A DNA stretch of 64,000 nt from Goekera deserti (GCF_010685995.1 NZ_JAAGWK010000010.1:124001-188000), one strand, 5' to 3'; shown: positions 44,198 through 53,056, counted from the first letter of the stretch. The notes: a model not told the origin generated them from the sequence alone. Made by a program: numbers and translations.

Positions 44198-44919
44198 CCA
44201 ACGACGTGCACGGACCGGGGGGCGGGGACGGACGGCTCACCCCGGCGGCGCTGCGGGCCGTGACCTTCTCCCGCGCCTCGATGCTGCACCACGGTTACAA
44301 CGAGCACGAGGTGGACGACGTCCTGCGGCGGGCCGCCGCCGAGCTGGCCCGGCTGGAGGAGGAGAACGCGGAGCTGCACCAGCGGGTGCAGGCGCTGCAG
44401 CGGGAGGTCGACGGCGTGCAGGTGCCGGAGCCGCCGAGCGAGCAGGCGGTGCGGCTGCTGTCGGTCGCGCAGCAGACCGCGGACGCCTACGTGGCCGAGG
44501 CCGAGGACTTCAGCCGGCAGGTGGCCACCCAGGCGCGCGACCTCTACGAGGACCAGATGCACCAGGCGCGGGAGAAGGCCGGCGCGATCATCCAGGCGGC
44601 CCAGGAGGCGGCCGGGTCGATCACCGGGGCCGCCGCGCCCGCCGGCGACGGCAGCACGCCCAGCGCCGAGGAGCTGCAGCACCAGGTGGTGTACCTGCAG
44701 GCGTTCGGCGAGGCGGTGCGCCACCAGCTGCGCTCCTACCTGGAGGCGCTGATCAGCGACGTGGAGACCGAGTGGGGCCGCGCCGACCCGGCGTCGGTGC
44801 CGCTGGTGCCGCTGCACGCCCACGACACCGGCCCGGCTCCCCGCCTGCCCGAGCAGGTCAGCGTGGACGGGCGGCACGAGGCCGCCGGTGCGCAGGCGCT
44901 GGTGACCGCCCCCGACTGA
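44194..44919 (+). CDS. DivIVA/Wag31-like coiled-coil protein
   Basis: A 241-residue protein with the DivIVA N-terminal motif (LRAVTFSRASMLHHGYNEHEVDDVL, with the Gly-Tyr turn), then a strong coiled coil (RRAAAELARLEEENAELHQRVQALQREVD) and a second helical region 85-140 rich in Ala/Gln. Such proteins bind curved membranes and recruit wall-synthesis or septum partners. The four-base overlap with a globin gene suggests a stable pairing between respiration or nitric oxide defence and envelope growth. Confidence 0.88.
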   Translation: MTNDVHGPGGGDGRLTPAALRAVTFSRASMLHHGYNEHEVDDVLRRAAAELARLEEENAELHQRVQALQREVDGVQVPEPPSEQAVRLLSVAQQTADAYVAEAEDFSRQVATQARDLYEDQMHQAREKAGAIIQAAQEAAGSITGAAAPAGDGSTPSAEELQHQVVYLQAFGEAVRHQLRSYLEALISDVETEWGRADPASVPLVPLHAHDTGPAPRLPEQVSVDGRHEAAGAQALVTAPD

Positions 44920-44993
44920 GCGACCGGCCATGGGCGACGATGGCCGTACCGCGACCACGGCGCCCGCCGGGTGCGGCCACCGAGAGGACACCC

Positions 44994-45392
44994 GTGGAAC
45001 TCCCCGCCGGCCTGCTCGACCTGCTCGACCGCCCCAGCCCCTGCTTCGTGGCCACCGTGATGGCCGACGGCTCGCCGCAGATGACCCAGACCTGGGTGGA
45101 CGCCGACCCGTCGGGCCGCATCCGGATCAACACGGTCGAGGGCTACCTCAAGGTGCGCAACATGCGCCGCGACCCCCGCGTCGCGCTGAACATCGCCGAC
45201 CCCGCCGACCCGTCGCGGTACTTCGCCGTCCGGGGGCGGGTGGTGTCGATCAGCCCGGACGGCGGGGCGGAGCACATCGAGCAGTTGGCGCAGAAGTACA
45301 CCGGTGGGCCCTACCCCTGGTACGGCGGGCGGGATCAGGTGCGGCTGATCGTGCTGGTCGAGGCGGACCGGGTGCACTCGCCGCAGGGCTGA
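44994..45392 (+). CDS. PPOX-class F420-dependent oxidoreductase
   Basis: A 132-residue split beta-barrel enzyme. FVATVMADGSPQMTQTWVD, RINTVEGYLKVRNMRRDPRVAL and YFAVRGRVV are typical of the F420-dependent pyridoxamine-oxidase-like class. It starts at GTG 44994, 74 bp after the DivIVA-like gene. It ends just before the tRNA-linked terminator that marks the element boundary. Confidence 0.92.
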   Translation: MELPAGLLDLLDRPSPCFVATVMADGSPQMTQTWVDADPSGRIRINTVEGYLKVRNMRRDPRVALNIADPADPSRYFAVRGRVVSISPDGGAEHIEQLAQKYTGGPYPWYGGRDQVRLIVLVEADRVHSPQG

Positions 45393-45416
45393 GGTGTACC
45401 CGCCACGGACATGACA

Positions 45417-45446
45417 CAGGCCGCTCCCCGGGAGGGGAACGGCCTG
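45417..45446. terminator. Hairpin at left element boundary (tRNA terminator copy)
   Basis: CAGGCCGCTCCCC with GGGGAACGGCCTG forms a 13-bp stem with one mismatch. It aligns base for base with 55136-55165 at the other end of the element, with changes only in the loop. It served as terminator of the tRNA-Ala gene before insertion. Confidence 0.85.
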
Positions 45447-45453
45447 GTCACAC

Positions 45454-45498
45454 GGGTGGAGCTGAGGGGACTCGAACCCCTGACCCCCACACTGCCAG
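45454..45498 (-). other. attL: displaced 3' fragment of tRNA-Ala
   Basis: These 45 bp equal 55173-55217 exactly. They comprise the tRNA 3' end, T arm, variable region and anticodon loop up to its 5' edge; beyond 45498 the sequence departs from tRNA. It is not a functional tRNA. The similarity continues leftward to 45417 with five mismatches. Confidence 0.93.
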
Positions 45499-45699
45499 GC
45501 CGTCATGATCGCGTTCGCTGAAGTTCGCGGATGTCCGAAGAGGGCTGCTGAACAGGGGCTTCGTCGCTCTGCCGGACGACGGCGAACGACGGCGGACCAA
45601 GATCGATCTGGGCCAACTGCAACCAGAACCGCAACCACGGACGCGGAGTCGCTGGTACCGCCGCCCTGCTCCCCCGCGGGCTCGCGACGAGGCGAAGCG

Positions 45700-46461
45700 T
45701 CACCGACTCGGGATTGTGAGTTTCGCGGGCAAGACCTGCTGGTCCGCGCGATCTTGTAGGCCCGGGGAGCCCGCAGTTCGATCCTTCGGAAGTCGCCAGT
45801 TGGTGGGCACCCGATCGTCAGCGATGCCTGGGTTGGGGGAAGGCAGACCGCGCTCTTCGATATTCACCACATATCGGTGCCATCCCGCTCCTGCCTGGAA
45901 CCTCGCCAGCCAGAGCTGCGTTGTCCCTAGAGGCTGATAAGGATCTCGTTGTGCGCGACCGCGAAACCAGACGTCCGAGATGCCCAGCGGCAACACGAGG
46001 TCATCGACGCGCTCAGACGTCGCGTCGTCGTACGTATCTGAGAGTCGATAGAAATAGTCGCCGCCTGCCTTATGACTCCGGGCGAACAGGAAGAGGTGCC
46101 GCTCATCGGCTGGCTGGGCCAAGAGCTTGTCCAAATTTTCACGAGCCCAGCCTTCCTGTAGCAGCTCGAAACACACTTGCGCAAGTTCGTTCAAGCGCGA
46201 CGGGATGGAGCCGCTTTCGATCTGGGGCTGTCCGGCCCTTTTGGCGCGGGCCCATTCATTCATAAGGCGTGTGGCAGGGGGCGACGTGATTTCCACGATG
46301 CCTTGGCGCGCCTGACCATCGGGATAGACCCAAGAACCGTCGGGCATCTTGTTGCCTGCGCCGGCATCGGCGAGCTTGATCTCTACTCCGAGCACCTGCT
46401 CCATCGCCAGGAATGCGATCTCCTCTTCACGGCTTGCCGTGGTCCCGGTCGCGTTACTCAT
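45700..46461 (-). CDS. Hypothetical protein with nuclease-like N-terminus
   Basis: A 253-residue protein of unknown family. Near residue 12-65, EEEIAFLAMEQVLG, KMPDGSWVYPDG and QGIVEITSP recall the PD-(D/E)xK arrangement E-x(n)-D-x(n)-ExT/K seen in many small actinobacterial proteins, but the last residue is Thr instead of Lys. No signal or membrane segment. The start is ATG 46461; an open frame continues upstream through the octanucleotide repeat. It is last in line behind the SIR2-type gene and on the same strand. GC is lower than in the host. Confidence 0.6.
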   Translation of the reverse strand: MSNATGTTASREEEIAFLAMEQVLGVEIKLADAGAGNKMPDGSWVYPDGQARQGIVEITSPPATRLMNEWARAKRAGQPQIESGSIPSRLNELAQVCFELLQEGWARENLDKLLAQPADERHLFLFARSHKAGGDYFYRLSDTYDDATSERVDDLVLPLGISDVWFRGRAQRDPYQPLGTTQLWLARFQAGAGWHRYVVNIEERGLPSPNPGIADDRVPTNWRLPKDRTAGSPGLQDRADQQVLPAKLTIPSR

Positions 46462-46474
46462 GGCATGAAGGCTA

Positions 46475-46530
46475 GTGACCACGTGACCACGTGACCACGT
46501 GACCACGTGACCACGTGACCACGTGACCAC
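46475..46530. repeat. Seven-copy octanucleotide GTGACCAC
   Basis: Seven perfect copies stand 14-69 bp upstream of the ATG at 46461. The unit is not a multiple of three, so copy change would shift any frame read across it and alter promoter or leader spacing. This is the usual form of a contingency (phase-variation) tract. Confidence 0.93.
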
Positions 46531-46868
46531 GGTCGCGCCGAGCGCCGAGCGCCAGCACGGACGAGTAGCCCCTCGGGAGCGCTCACCGCGTCAAACACGG
46601 CCCTGTTGCTCCGCATCCTCGGCCATGAGCTGGTCATGCGAGGCAACCCCATACGTCCAGCGAGGCGCCTCATGATCGGTGTTCGGGGCTCGCCCGTAAC
46701 CACGGCTGGCCATCGGAGGGCTCGAGGCGGGGCCGCCGCCCGGATGTAGACGGCGGCGCAGGCCGCGGAGCTGCGGCCCTGAAGGGCCGATTGAGCGCCG
46801 CGGGTCGCAGCGAGATCTCGACAGGGCGCCACCTGCGTGAAGTGGACCAAGAAGGCGACTATTGACGG
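46531..46868. other. Intergenic within the element
   Basis: This 338-bp stretch between the two cargo genes shows no convincing gene. Frames crossing it give low-complexity Arg/Ala-rich translations. It may contain the promoter of the 45700-46461 gene. Confidence 0.5.
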
Positions 46869-48509
46869 TCAATCGTTCATCAAGCGCCTGACAATGTTAA
46901 CCGCCTCCGCCACATCCATCACAATGACAGTCGCGCCTTTTGCGGATACTCGCCGGTCGGTATGCGCGATCTCGTTGCGGACCTTGTAGTGAGTTGCGAT
47001 TTTGTCGCGAAGACTCGGCGGGAGCGCATCCTGCACCACAGTATCCTGGATCATCGCTCCTAGTATTGGCGCGCGCCTGAGTCGCATGGAGCCAGCGCTA
47101 CTCCTTTCGAGGAGGCGCCGCAATTCGTGCTCCAGAAGGGAGAAGGATGCTAGAACAGCCGCGCGATACTCACCCTGTTTCAAGAGCCGTGTCGGCTCAT
47201 CGTCTAGTTTCGGACGTATGACCTCGAATGCGCGGTGGAAGGCATGGTCGAGGCGTCGGAGAAATACGGCCCAGTCCACGCTCGATTCCGGGTCGGCCCT
47301 GGACACAAGTGCACCCTCGAGACCGCTAACATCCCCAGGGAGTCGGGCCTGCTCGTCCCCCACGAATATGAACTCCGGTGAGTCACTGTCGCCCGAGGCT
47401 GCCAAGCCAGCCTCGAAAGCAGTATTTGGAGAGCCGAGATCGACCAATACTAGCGACGCCTTGTTGATGAGCGCGTAGATTTTCGCCATAAGGTTATCCC
47501 CGGGCGCGACAACGTCGGCCGCCATTACCGGAGCAAAGCCCCAACGCTCCGCGATCGGGTAAACGTGCTCCTTGTACATCGCGGCGCATTGAGTCGGTAC
47601 TGAGAAAAACACAAGGCGACTCTGCGAAGTTCTTGGTAGCGCAAGTTCCACCTTGGATTCCGGCTCAGTCGCTGTACTTCGGGAGATGATGCCTTCGGAC
47701 CAATACTCCCGCAACTCGCGGAATGCAATAGATAGGACGTCGCCATATGAACGCCCCGGAGCGGACGGCAGGTTGATGACTTTCACACCCCGCCGCTCGA
47801 ACCGTGCACGGGCATGCGGCGCGGCTCCTATCTGCAGCACATACGCCGGGCGCCTCAGACTCCCCAGTCGGTCTTTCACGATGTGCCAGATTTGACGGAG
47901 GTCGGGGTCGTCCAAACTATACCCGATGAAGAATGCCGTCCTGTCGATAAGGAGGCTGGAAAGGTAGGTCGACATCAAAGGGAAGTTGCCTATGAAAGCA
48001 TCGTAGTCATCTTCGGTTACCACCATGCGACCGGGATGATGCAGGTCGCCATGCATCTTCAGCAGCTTAACACTTGCCGCCGCATTAGCAACGGCGAGTT
48101 GATCTTCCGAGAGTACTGGCATGCAATAACGCTTGAGTCGGGCGTACGCCTCTTCCAGGAGAAAATCCCAGTTCGTCGTGACCAGTCGATCAAACGGCAT
48201 CCGACAGAACTCTTCGTGCGGACGCCCCGGTTGGATTGTGGAGGTGTGGAGTTCCTCGGCAATCGCCTCAACCAATTTCACCCGTGAGAATTCATGCGAA
48301 TATGCAGACAGCCCTTCGAGAGCGTTGGAGTATTCGTAGTCAGGAAGCGCTGCAGCTATCGCTCGTCCTAGCGAGTCCCAGTCCGGCATCTTCTTGCCAG
48401 GCGGAAGAGTCGCGTTCACCGAGAAACCTGCACCGATGAACGGCAAGCATCGCCCCTGGACGAGATCCTCTAGAAAGGGCGCGGGAAAAAACTCCAGGTA
48501 CTCCGTCAA
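46869..48509 (-). CDS. SIR2 / deoxyribosyltransferase-like / HEPN fusion, probable defence effector
   Basis: A 546-residue three-part protein. Residues 18-265 are a SIR2-like NADase: FIGAGFS (24-30), TTNWD (111-115), catalytic His 154 in KMHGDL and GYSLDDPDLRQIW (196-208). Residues 296-385 look like a nucleoside 2-deoxyribosyltransferase or TIR-like domain (RLVFFSVPT, then VLVDLGSPNTAFEAGLA with the typical Glu 366). Residues 440-546 are a HEPN-like helical domain with the RNase motif RNEIAH (511-516). SIR2 proteins of this kind destroy NAD on phage infection; HEPN domains cut RNA. The start is TTG 48509, six bases after GGAGGAG. GC is lower than in flanking genes. Function is inferred from domains and island context. 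Confidence 0.8.
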   Translation of the reverse strand: MTEYLEFFPAPFLEDLVQGRCLPFIGAGFSVNATLPPGKKMPDWDSLGRAIAAALPDYEYSNALEGLSAYSHEFSRVKLVEAIAEELHTSTIQPGRPHEEFCRMPFDRLVTTNWDFLLEEAYARLKRYCMPVLSEDQLAVANAAASVKLLKMHGDLHHPGRMVVTEDDYDAFIGNFPLMSTYLSSLLIDRTAFFIGYSLDDPDLRQIWHIVKDRLGSLRRPAYVLQIGAAPHARARFERRGVKVINLPSAPGRSYGDVLSIAFRELREYWSEGIISRSTATEPESKVELALPRTSQSRLVFFSVPTQCAAMYKEHVYPIAERWGFAPVMAADVVAPGDNLMAKIYALINKASLVLVDLGSPNTAFEAGLAASGDSDSPEFIFVGDEQARLPGDVSGLEGALVSRADPESSVDWAVFLRRLDHAFHRAFEVIRPKLDDEPTRLLKQGEYRAAVLASFSLLEHELRRLLERSSAGSMRLRRAPILGAMIQDTVVQDALPPSLRDKIATHYKVRNEIAHTDRRVSAKGATVIVMDVAEAVNIVRRLMND

Positions 48510-48881
48510 TCTGCGCTCCTCCGTGCCAGACCCGTCTCCGGGAGGGACAGATTAAACGTTCTGTCGCGAGGCAACTGCAACCGGCTGCCGGCTGGCCGCC
48601 GACCGCGTGGTTCGGCCGCACGCGACGTCAGCCGGGAGGCACGCTGCCGGCTGCGACCGGTGCGGTCACGTAGGAGCTCATCCGCCGGCTGGAGCACTCC
48701 TCCGCCGGCGCCGCGCTGATGCCTAGCAGCACGCCGGGGGGACCGCGACGCGGAGATCGCCCAAGGCTCGACGCCACACTGTCGCTACGTCGGCCACACT
48801 GCACGAGGCTTCCGACGCGGGAATGCGGAAGCCACCGCCGGAACGGCCCCGATGGCTGGCTAGACCCACAGCTGCGTCGGA
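48510..48881. other. Intergenic within the element
   Basis: The 372 bp between the ATPase stop and the SIR2-type start hold no convincing frame. Several short GC-rich inverted repeats occur (for example GCCGGC motifs near 48585-48710). A promoter for the SIR2-type gene is expected here. Confidence 0.5.
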
Positions 48882-51800
48882 TCATGCGGTGGCGGCGGTC
48901 TGAACGGCCAACTCGAGCGCCGCTAAGCAAGGGCCGACCGTGCCGTGCGTATGCATGTCGTCGATCTCATGGGCGAGGCTGCCGGGGCTGGCATCGGACG
49001 CCACGGCGTCAGCGATGCGTCGCAGCGGTTCGGCGACGTCGGGAATGTCAATGATGCTGAGGAGCCCTCGTGCCCGCTGGAGCGCATCGCGGGCTTGCTG
49101 CCTGAGCTCGGGCTCCTGCCGCGTCCCGGAGAGCTGAACCGTGGCAATCGCCGCCCGCGATGCCCGCACAAGTGCCGCGATGATCTCGGCGGTCTCCGCG
49201 ACAAATCGGCCGGGTCGCACGGGTAGCCCGGCCTCCTGCGCGAGCTCGTGCAGCTCGTCGATGTCGATGACCGGGAAGGAATCGCGGGCTCCGATCACGG
49301 TCGCGGTGTAGCTGTACAGGACGTCCGCCTCCGCCGGGGCGGCGATGACGCGGAATGCGAGCGGGTGCGCGCTTGGCGCAGCTCGCACCAGCCGCAGTAG
49401 CGCGTCGACGGCGGCGGCATGAGCCGCCGGCGCAACCGGCAGCAGCCACCTTCGGGGCTCCGCGACCATGCCCGGCTTTGCGCCGGAACTGACGGGGCGA
49501 GCGGCGTCGACGGAGGCGCCGGAGACTTCGGCGAGTGCCTGACGGAGCAGCTCGCGCTCATCGCGCAGCTGCCGGTCGCGAACGGCGGCTGCCGCGTCGC
49601 GAAGGGCCGCCGCCGTCAGCCGCTCCGGCGGAGGGTCGATTGTGGCGCCGTCGGCGAACCCGATCAGTACGGCTGCTGCGTCGTCGAGGACCGCGGTGAA
49701 GGTCGGGTCGAGGGGATCCGGCTCGCCCGCGAGCCGCGCAGCTCCGGTGGCGGCCGCGGCACGGAAGTGCTCACCGGCGTCTCGCAGCTGCGAGCCGATG
49801 AGCCGCATCCGTTGACGCCTCGCGGCCACGTCGGGGTCTGCGGCGGCTGCTGCGAACTGGTGCGCAGCCGCGGCCGCCGTATCCAATGCTTGTGCGGCGT
49901 CGTCTCCGCGCTTGCTGGGCGGCGAGCCGAGCGGCGCGAGGATGACCGGCTCGGTCGCCGGCATGGCACCGAGCGCAGCGGCTTCGCGCTGCAGTTGCTG
50001 GCGACGTTGCTCCCACCGCCTCAAGTGTTTTCGGTCGGCGTCGCCCGGCCGCACCAGGCGTTCGACCATTGTCAGCACTACGTCGCGAGCTAGCGTGACG
50101 GCCGCGGCCTGCTGCCGCAGCCGCGCGGTCAGCGACGTGGAGGAGAGTTCGCGCTGCACCCAGTCGTTGAACCCACGGTTCCATCGGGTCACGGCCTGCG
50201 GCGGCATGTTCTCGCGCGGTATCGCCTTGTGTGGCCCGGTCCGGCCGTGGATCGGCAGGTCGGCGCCGTCGTAGCGCGCCACGGTCACCTCTGCCAGGCG
50301 TGCTTCGGGCAGCAGGTCGAGCACCGTCGCCGCGAGTTCGGCGGCCCGCGCCTCGGGCGACTGGGCTCCGTCGATGGGGTGGATGAACCTGGTTCGCGCG
50401 GTCCCGCTCGCGTGGTCGAGTTGGGCGTCGATAAGCAGCGGCCATTCCTCCCGTAGTGCGTCGAGCCGGGCGGCTGGCGGCGGCAGCGCTGTAAGCAGCG
50501 CGGCTCGAGCAGCGTCGTCTGCGCTTGCGCGATGCGCGCTGGCGATCCATCGTGCGGCGACTCGTACGTTCCCGGTCGGGGCCGCTGCCGCGAGGCGCTC
50601 CGAGGCGGTGGTCGTCCAGGCCACGCCGGTCTCCAACGCCTCGAGCAGGCGGGCACCGTCTGCAGCCGTGGCCTCCGTGATCCGCCGCAGCCATTCATCC
50701 GCGTCGACCGCGGTGGCCGCTAGCTTGAACAGGGCCGGGTCGGGTCTGGGCAGTGCGGCCGCCTGCTCATGGAATGCCGCGGGGAGGATCGACAGGTCCA
50801 CCCCAGCAAACCGCGCCCCAACAGCCAGCGTCAGCCATTGCCCGAGGTTCATCGACAGCTGCAGTGTCCGGGCGACGCGTACGCACGCGCGTGCGTGTTC
50901 GGCCACATCGGCCAGCCGCGCAGCTTCTAGCCATTGCGCCGATTCCGCGCCCGCGGAGGCGACCCGACGTGTGACGGCGTCCGCGATCGCCATAGGGTCG
51001 CCTGCTTCTCGGACGATGACTGGCAGCCGGGCTGCGACCGCTGCAGCGGAAGCGTCGTCCACGATTGCTGCGAGTGTGTCCGCGATGCGCGGCGGGGGGC
51101 GTTCGTGCAAGAGCGAGCGCAGCTGTGCCGAGCGCAGCTCGTGCAGTCCCGTCCAGAGGCCGGCCTTGGATTCGACAATCAGATGCTCCCGGTTCAACCG
51201 ATTCAGCGCTGCCGCGAGATTCGGGCCGCCGCCCCGCCGCAGGAGCGTGTCGGGATCCACATCCAGCCCCACGCTATGTGCCGTCGTCACATAGCGTGCC
51301 ACCGCCAGCTCCGTCGCCCGCGAAGGATCCTCAAGTCCGGCCGCCTGCTCCGCCAGCACCGACGTCAGCCGACGCCCCGCCACGACTAGATGCAGGAACT
51401 CCATCAACAGACCACGGGCTTGGCCCCATGCCTCGTCGACTGCCATCACCGGACGGACTCCACGCTCGCGCAGGATCTGCTCGATGTCCTTCGCGGCCTG
51501 CCGCGTCAGGGTCAGGCGCACAAGCACCGCTCGCCGCAGCGCGTCGGCAACCGCGAAGTCTTCTTCGCGCGCCGCTCCGACGATGTAGACGCCTGGCATT
51601 TCGAGCAACGCCTCCGCGGCCCGACGCCACCCCGCACGGCTGGCCCGGCCGATGTCGTCCACACAGACTAGGAGGGGATACGACTTCGAGGGGCGCTGCT
51701 GATCGATAGCCGCGACGAGCAAGTCCGCGTCCGCCTCCGCAAGTTCATGCACCCGCCAGACGCGCATCCGCTGCGCATGCTCTGCCGCGGCCCGCCACAG

Positions 51801-52760
51801 CAGCGCCGACTTCCCAGCACCGCTCGGCCCCAGGATCAGCACCAGGCGATCGCTTGTAAGCCCGTCGGCGATCGCCTCCAACTCGCCTGGTCGCGCCACG
51901 TCAAGCCCGGCCGCGATGTGGGCAGGCCGCACGTCTACACCACTGAGGAACTCCTCCACCGACAGCGCAGATTCCAACCGGAACGTCAACGGCGCGACCA
52001 CGCGACGCACCCGATCGATCGGCACTGCGGCCGTTGCGACTGTCCGCGTAGCAGCGTCCACGGCCACGTCCAGCTCGCCCAGCGAGAGCGTCACCGGCCG
52101 CTCCGCTGGCCGGCTGGCTTGCTCCGCGGACGCGTCCGCCGCCACCACTAGGCACCGGTCGAGGGCAAGTTGCGCCACCGCTGGATCGATGCCGTGAAGA
52201 TCAGCAAGATCCATCGCCGCTCCAGTTAGGTCGGCCGCATCGCTGACCAAGCGAACTCTTCGCAGGAGCGACGCAACCTCCGCCTCACCCACGCCGTCCA
52301 CTACGGAGGCAATGTTCGCCACCACATCCGGCGCCAGCTCCAGGCGCTCATCCCACCCCGTAGCCACAAGACCGCCACCGAACCCACCGTTGGTGACGAG
52401 GCACCCCGTGGCCTCGGGATCGGCGCGGAGCATCGGCGCGACATGAGCCAGGAAGTCGGCTAGGTCTCCCGGTCCCAAGAACGCGCCCGCCGAGGCTTGT
52501 TCCTTCGCCTGCACAAACTGCCGCCCCGCGCCCGGGGTGGGGACCGTGTCAACGTCCTCCAGCCCCTCCGGTGTTAGTGCAGTCGCCGGGAACACGCCTT
52601 GCGCCGCCCGGACGAGAAGCGTCGCCGTCAACCGCAGCTGGTATCTGACCCCCGCGACGTTTCGAGCACCGGCGCGGCGCGACACCCATAGCTCCTGCGG
52701 CGGCTTCGTGGGTACCACCCGCTGCCGCGTCAGCTTTCGTGAGCGCGCCCCCTTTCCCAC
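48882..52760 (-). CDS. STAND-type ATPase with Cap4-like nuclease N-terminus, probable defence sensor
   Basis: A 1292-residue protein. Residues 34-125 match the pattern of Cap4-type dsDNA endonucleases: GVRYQLRLTATLLV, then PEGLEDVD (Glu 65, Asp 69-71) and QFVQAKEQ (Gln 84, Lys 86), a PD-(D/E)xK site. Residues 300-480 are a P-loop ATPase (Walker A GPSGAGKS 311-318, Walker B LLVCVDDIG 363-371, sensor VYIVGAAREED), then about 800 residues of Ala/Arg-rich helices that look like repeat-type sensor arms. This order (effector, NTPase, repeat sensor) is that of Avs/STAND antiviral proteins. The GTG at 52760 is the start. It is GC-rich, unlike the other cargo. Confidence 0.75.
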   Translation of the reverse strand: MGKGARSRKLTRQRVVPTKPPQELWVSRRAGARNVAGVRYQLRLTATLLVRAAQGVFPATALTPEGLEDVDTVPTPGAGRQFVQAKEQASAGAFLGPGDLADFLAHVAPMLRADPEATGCLVTNGGFGGGLVATGWDERLELAPDVVANIASVVDGVGEAEVASLLRRVRLVSDAADLTGAAMDLADLHGIDPAVAQLALDRCLVVAADASAEQASRPAERPVTLSLGELDVAVDAATRTVATAAVPIDRVRRVVAPLTFRLESALSVEEFLSGVDVRPAHIAAGLDVARPGELEAIADGLTSDRLVLILGPSGAGKSALLWRAAAEHAQRMRVWRVHELAEADADLLVAAIDQQRPSKSYPLLVCVDDIGRASRAGWRRAAEALLEMPGVYIVGAAREEDFAVADALRRAVLVRLTLTRQAAKDIEQILRERGVRPVMAVDEAWGQARGLLMEFLHLVVAGRRLTSVLAEQAAGLEDPSRATELAVARYVTTAHSVGLDVDPDTLLRRGGGPNLAAALNRLNREHLIVESKAGLWTGLHELRSAQLRSLLHERPPPRIADTLAAIVDDASAAAVAARLPVIVREAGDPMAIADAVTRRVASAGAESAQWLEAARLADVAEHARACVRVARTLQLSMNLGQWLTLAVGARFAGVDLSILPAAFHEQAAALPRPDPALFKLAATAVDADEWLRRITEATAADGARLLEALETGVAWTTTASERLAAAAPTGNVRVAARWIASAHRASADDAARAALLTALPPPAARLDALREEWPLLIDAQLDHASGTARTRFIHPIDGAQSPEARAAELAATVLDLLPEARLAEVTVARYDGADLPIHGRTGPHKAIPRENMPPQAVTRWNRGFNDWVQRELSSTSLTARLRQQAAAVTLARDVVLTMVERLVRPGDADRKHLRRWEQRRQQLQREAAALGAMPATEPVILAPLGSPPSKRGDDAAQALDTAAAAAHQFAAAAADPDVAARRQRMRLIGSQLRDAGEHFRAAAATGAARLAGEPDPLDPTFTAVLDDAAAVLIGFADGATIDPPPERLTAAALRDAAAAVRDRQLRDERELLRQALAEVSGASVDAARPVSSGAKPGMVAEPRRWLLPVAPAAHAAAVDALLRLVRAAPSAHPLAFRVIAAPAEADVLYSYTATVIGARDSFPVIDIDELHELAQEAGLPVRPGRFVAETAEIIAALVRASRAAIATVQLSGTRQEPELRQQARDALQRARGLLSIIDIPDVAEPLRRIADAVASDASPGSLAHEIDDMHTHGTVGPCLAALELAVQTAATA

Positions 52761-53056
52761 GTACCCACGCTAACCCTCGACACCGACCCACGTGGCCGGT
52801 CCGCTGCCGCCCCAGAACACATGGTCGCCCCTCCGCCGCCCGCGCAGTTGCCGCCAAGGCGACCGTTTGCGACTACTGCAGAAGACTGAAGATCAAGAGG
52901 GACACACCTATTGCACCTCGGGTCTCGGAGCTCGTTGTGACGGGTTACTGCAGGATCACGTGCACGGTCGCCGTCATGGGACACAGCGGAAGCCCTTACC
53001 GGGCTCGGCGCCTTGAGCTGGGGCAGCAACGGCGCCAGCGGGCTCAGCGGACGTCC
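52761..53056. other. Divergent region between cargo and integration genes
   Basis: This 296-bp stretch should hold promoters for both directions. A lower-GC patch at 52868-52975 (GACTACTGCAGAAGACTGAAG) stands out. The open frame of the next gene extends into it without family-like residues. Confidence 0.45.

Noticed and set aside
45454-45498. A second tRNA-Ala gene
   Set aside because: Only the 3' 42 bases are present; the D arm and 5' acceptor strand are missing, so it is an integration remnant.
46458-46850. Minus-strand ORF upstream of the 45700-46461 gene
   Set aside because: Low-complexity Arg/Ala translation, running through the octanucleotide repeat in another frame; no motif or ribosome site.
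52739-53056. N-terminal extension of the zinc-ribbon protein with a CDYCRRLK stretch
   Set aside because: Composition differs from the conserved part and no ribosome site exists upstream; the match to a zinc-cluster motif is probably chance.
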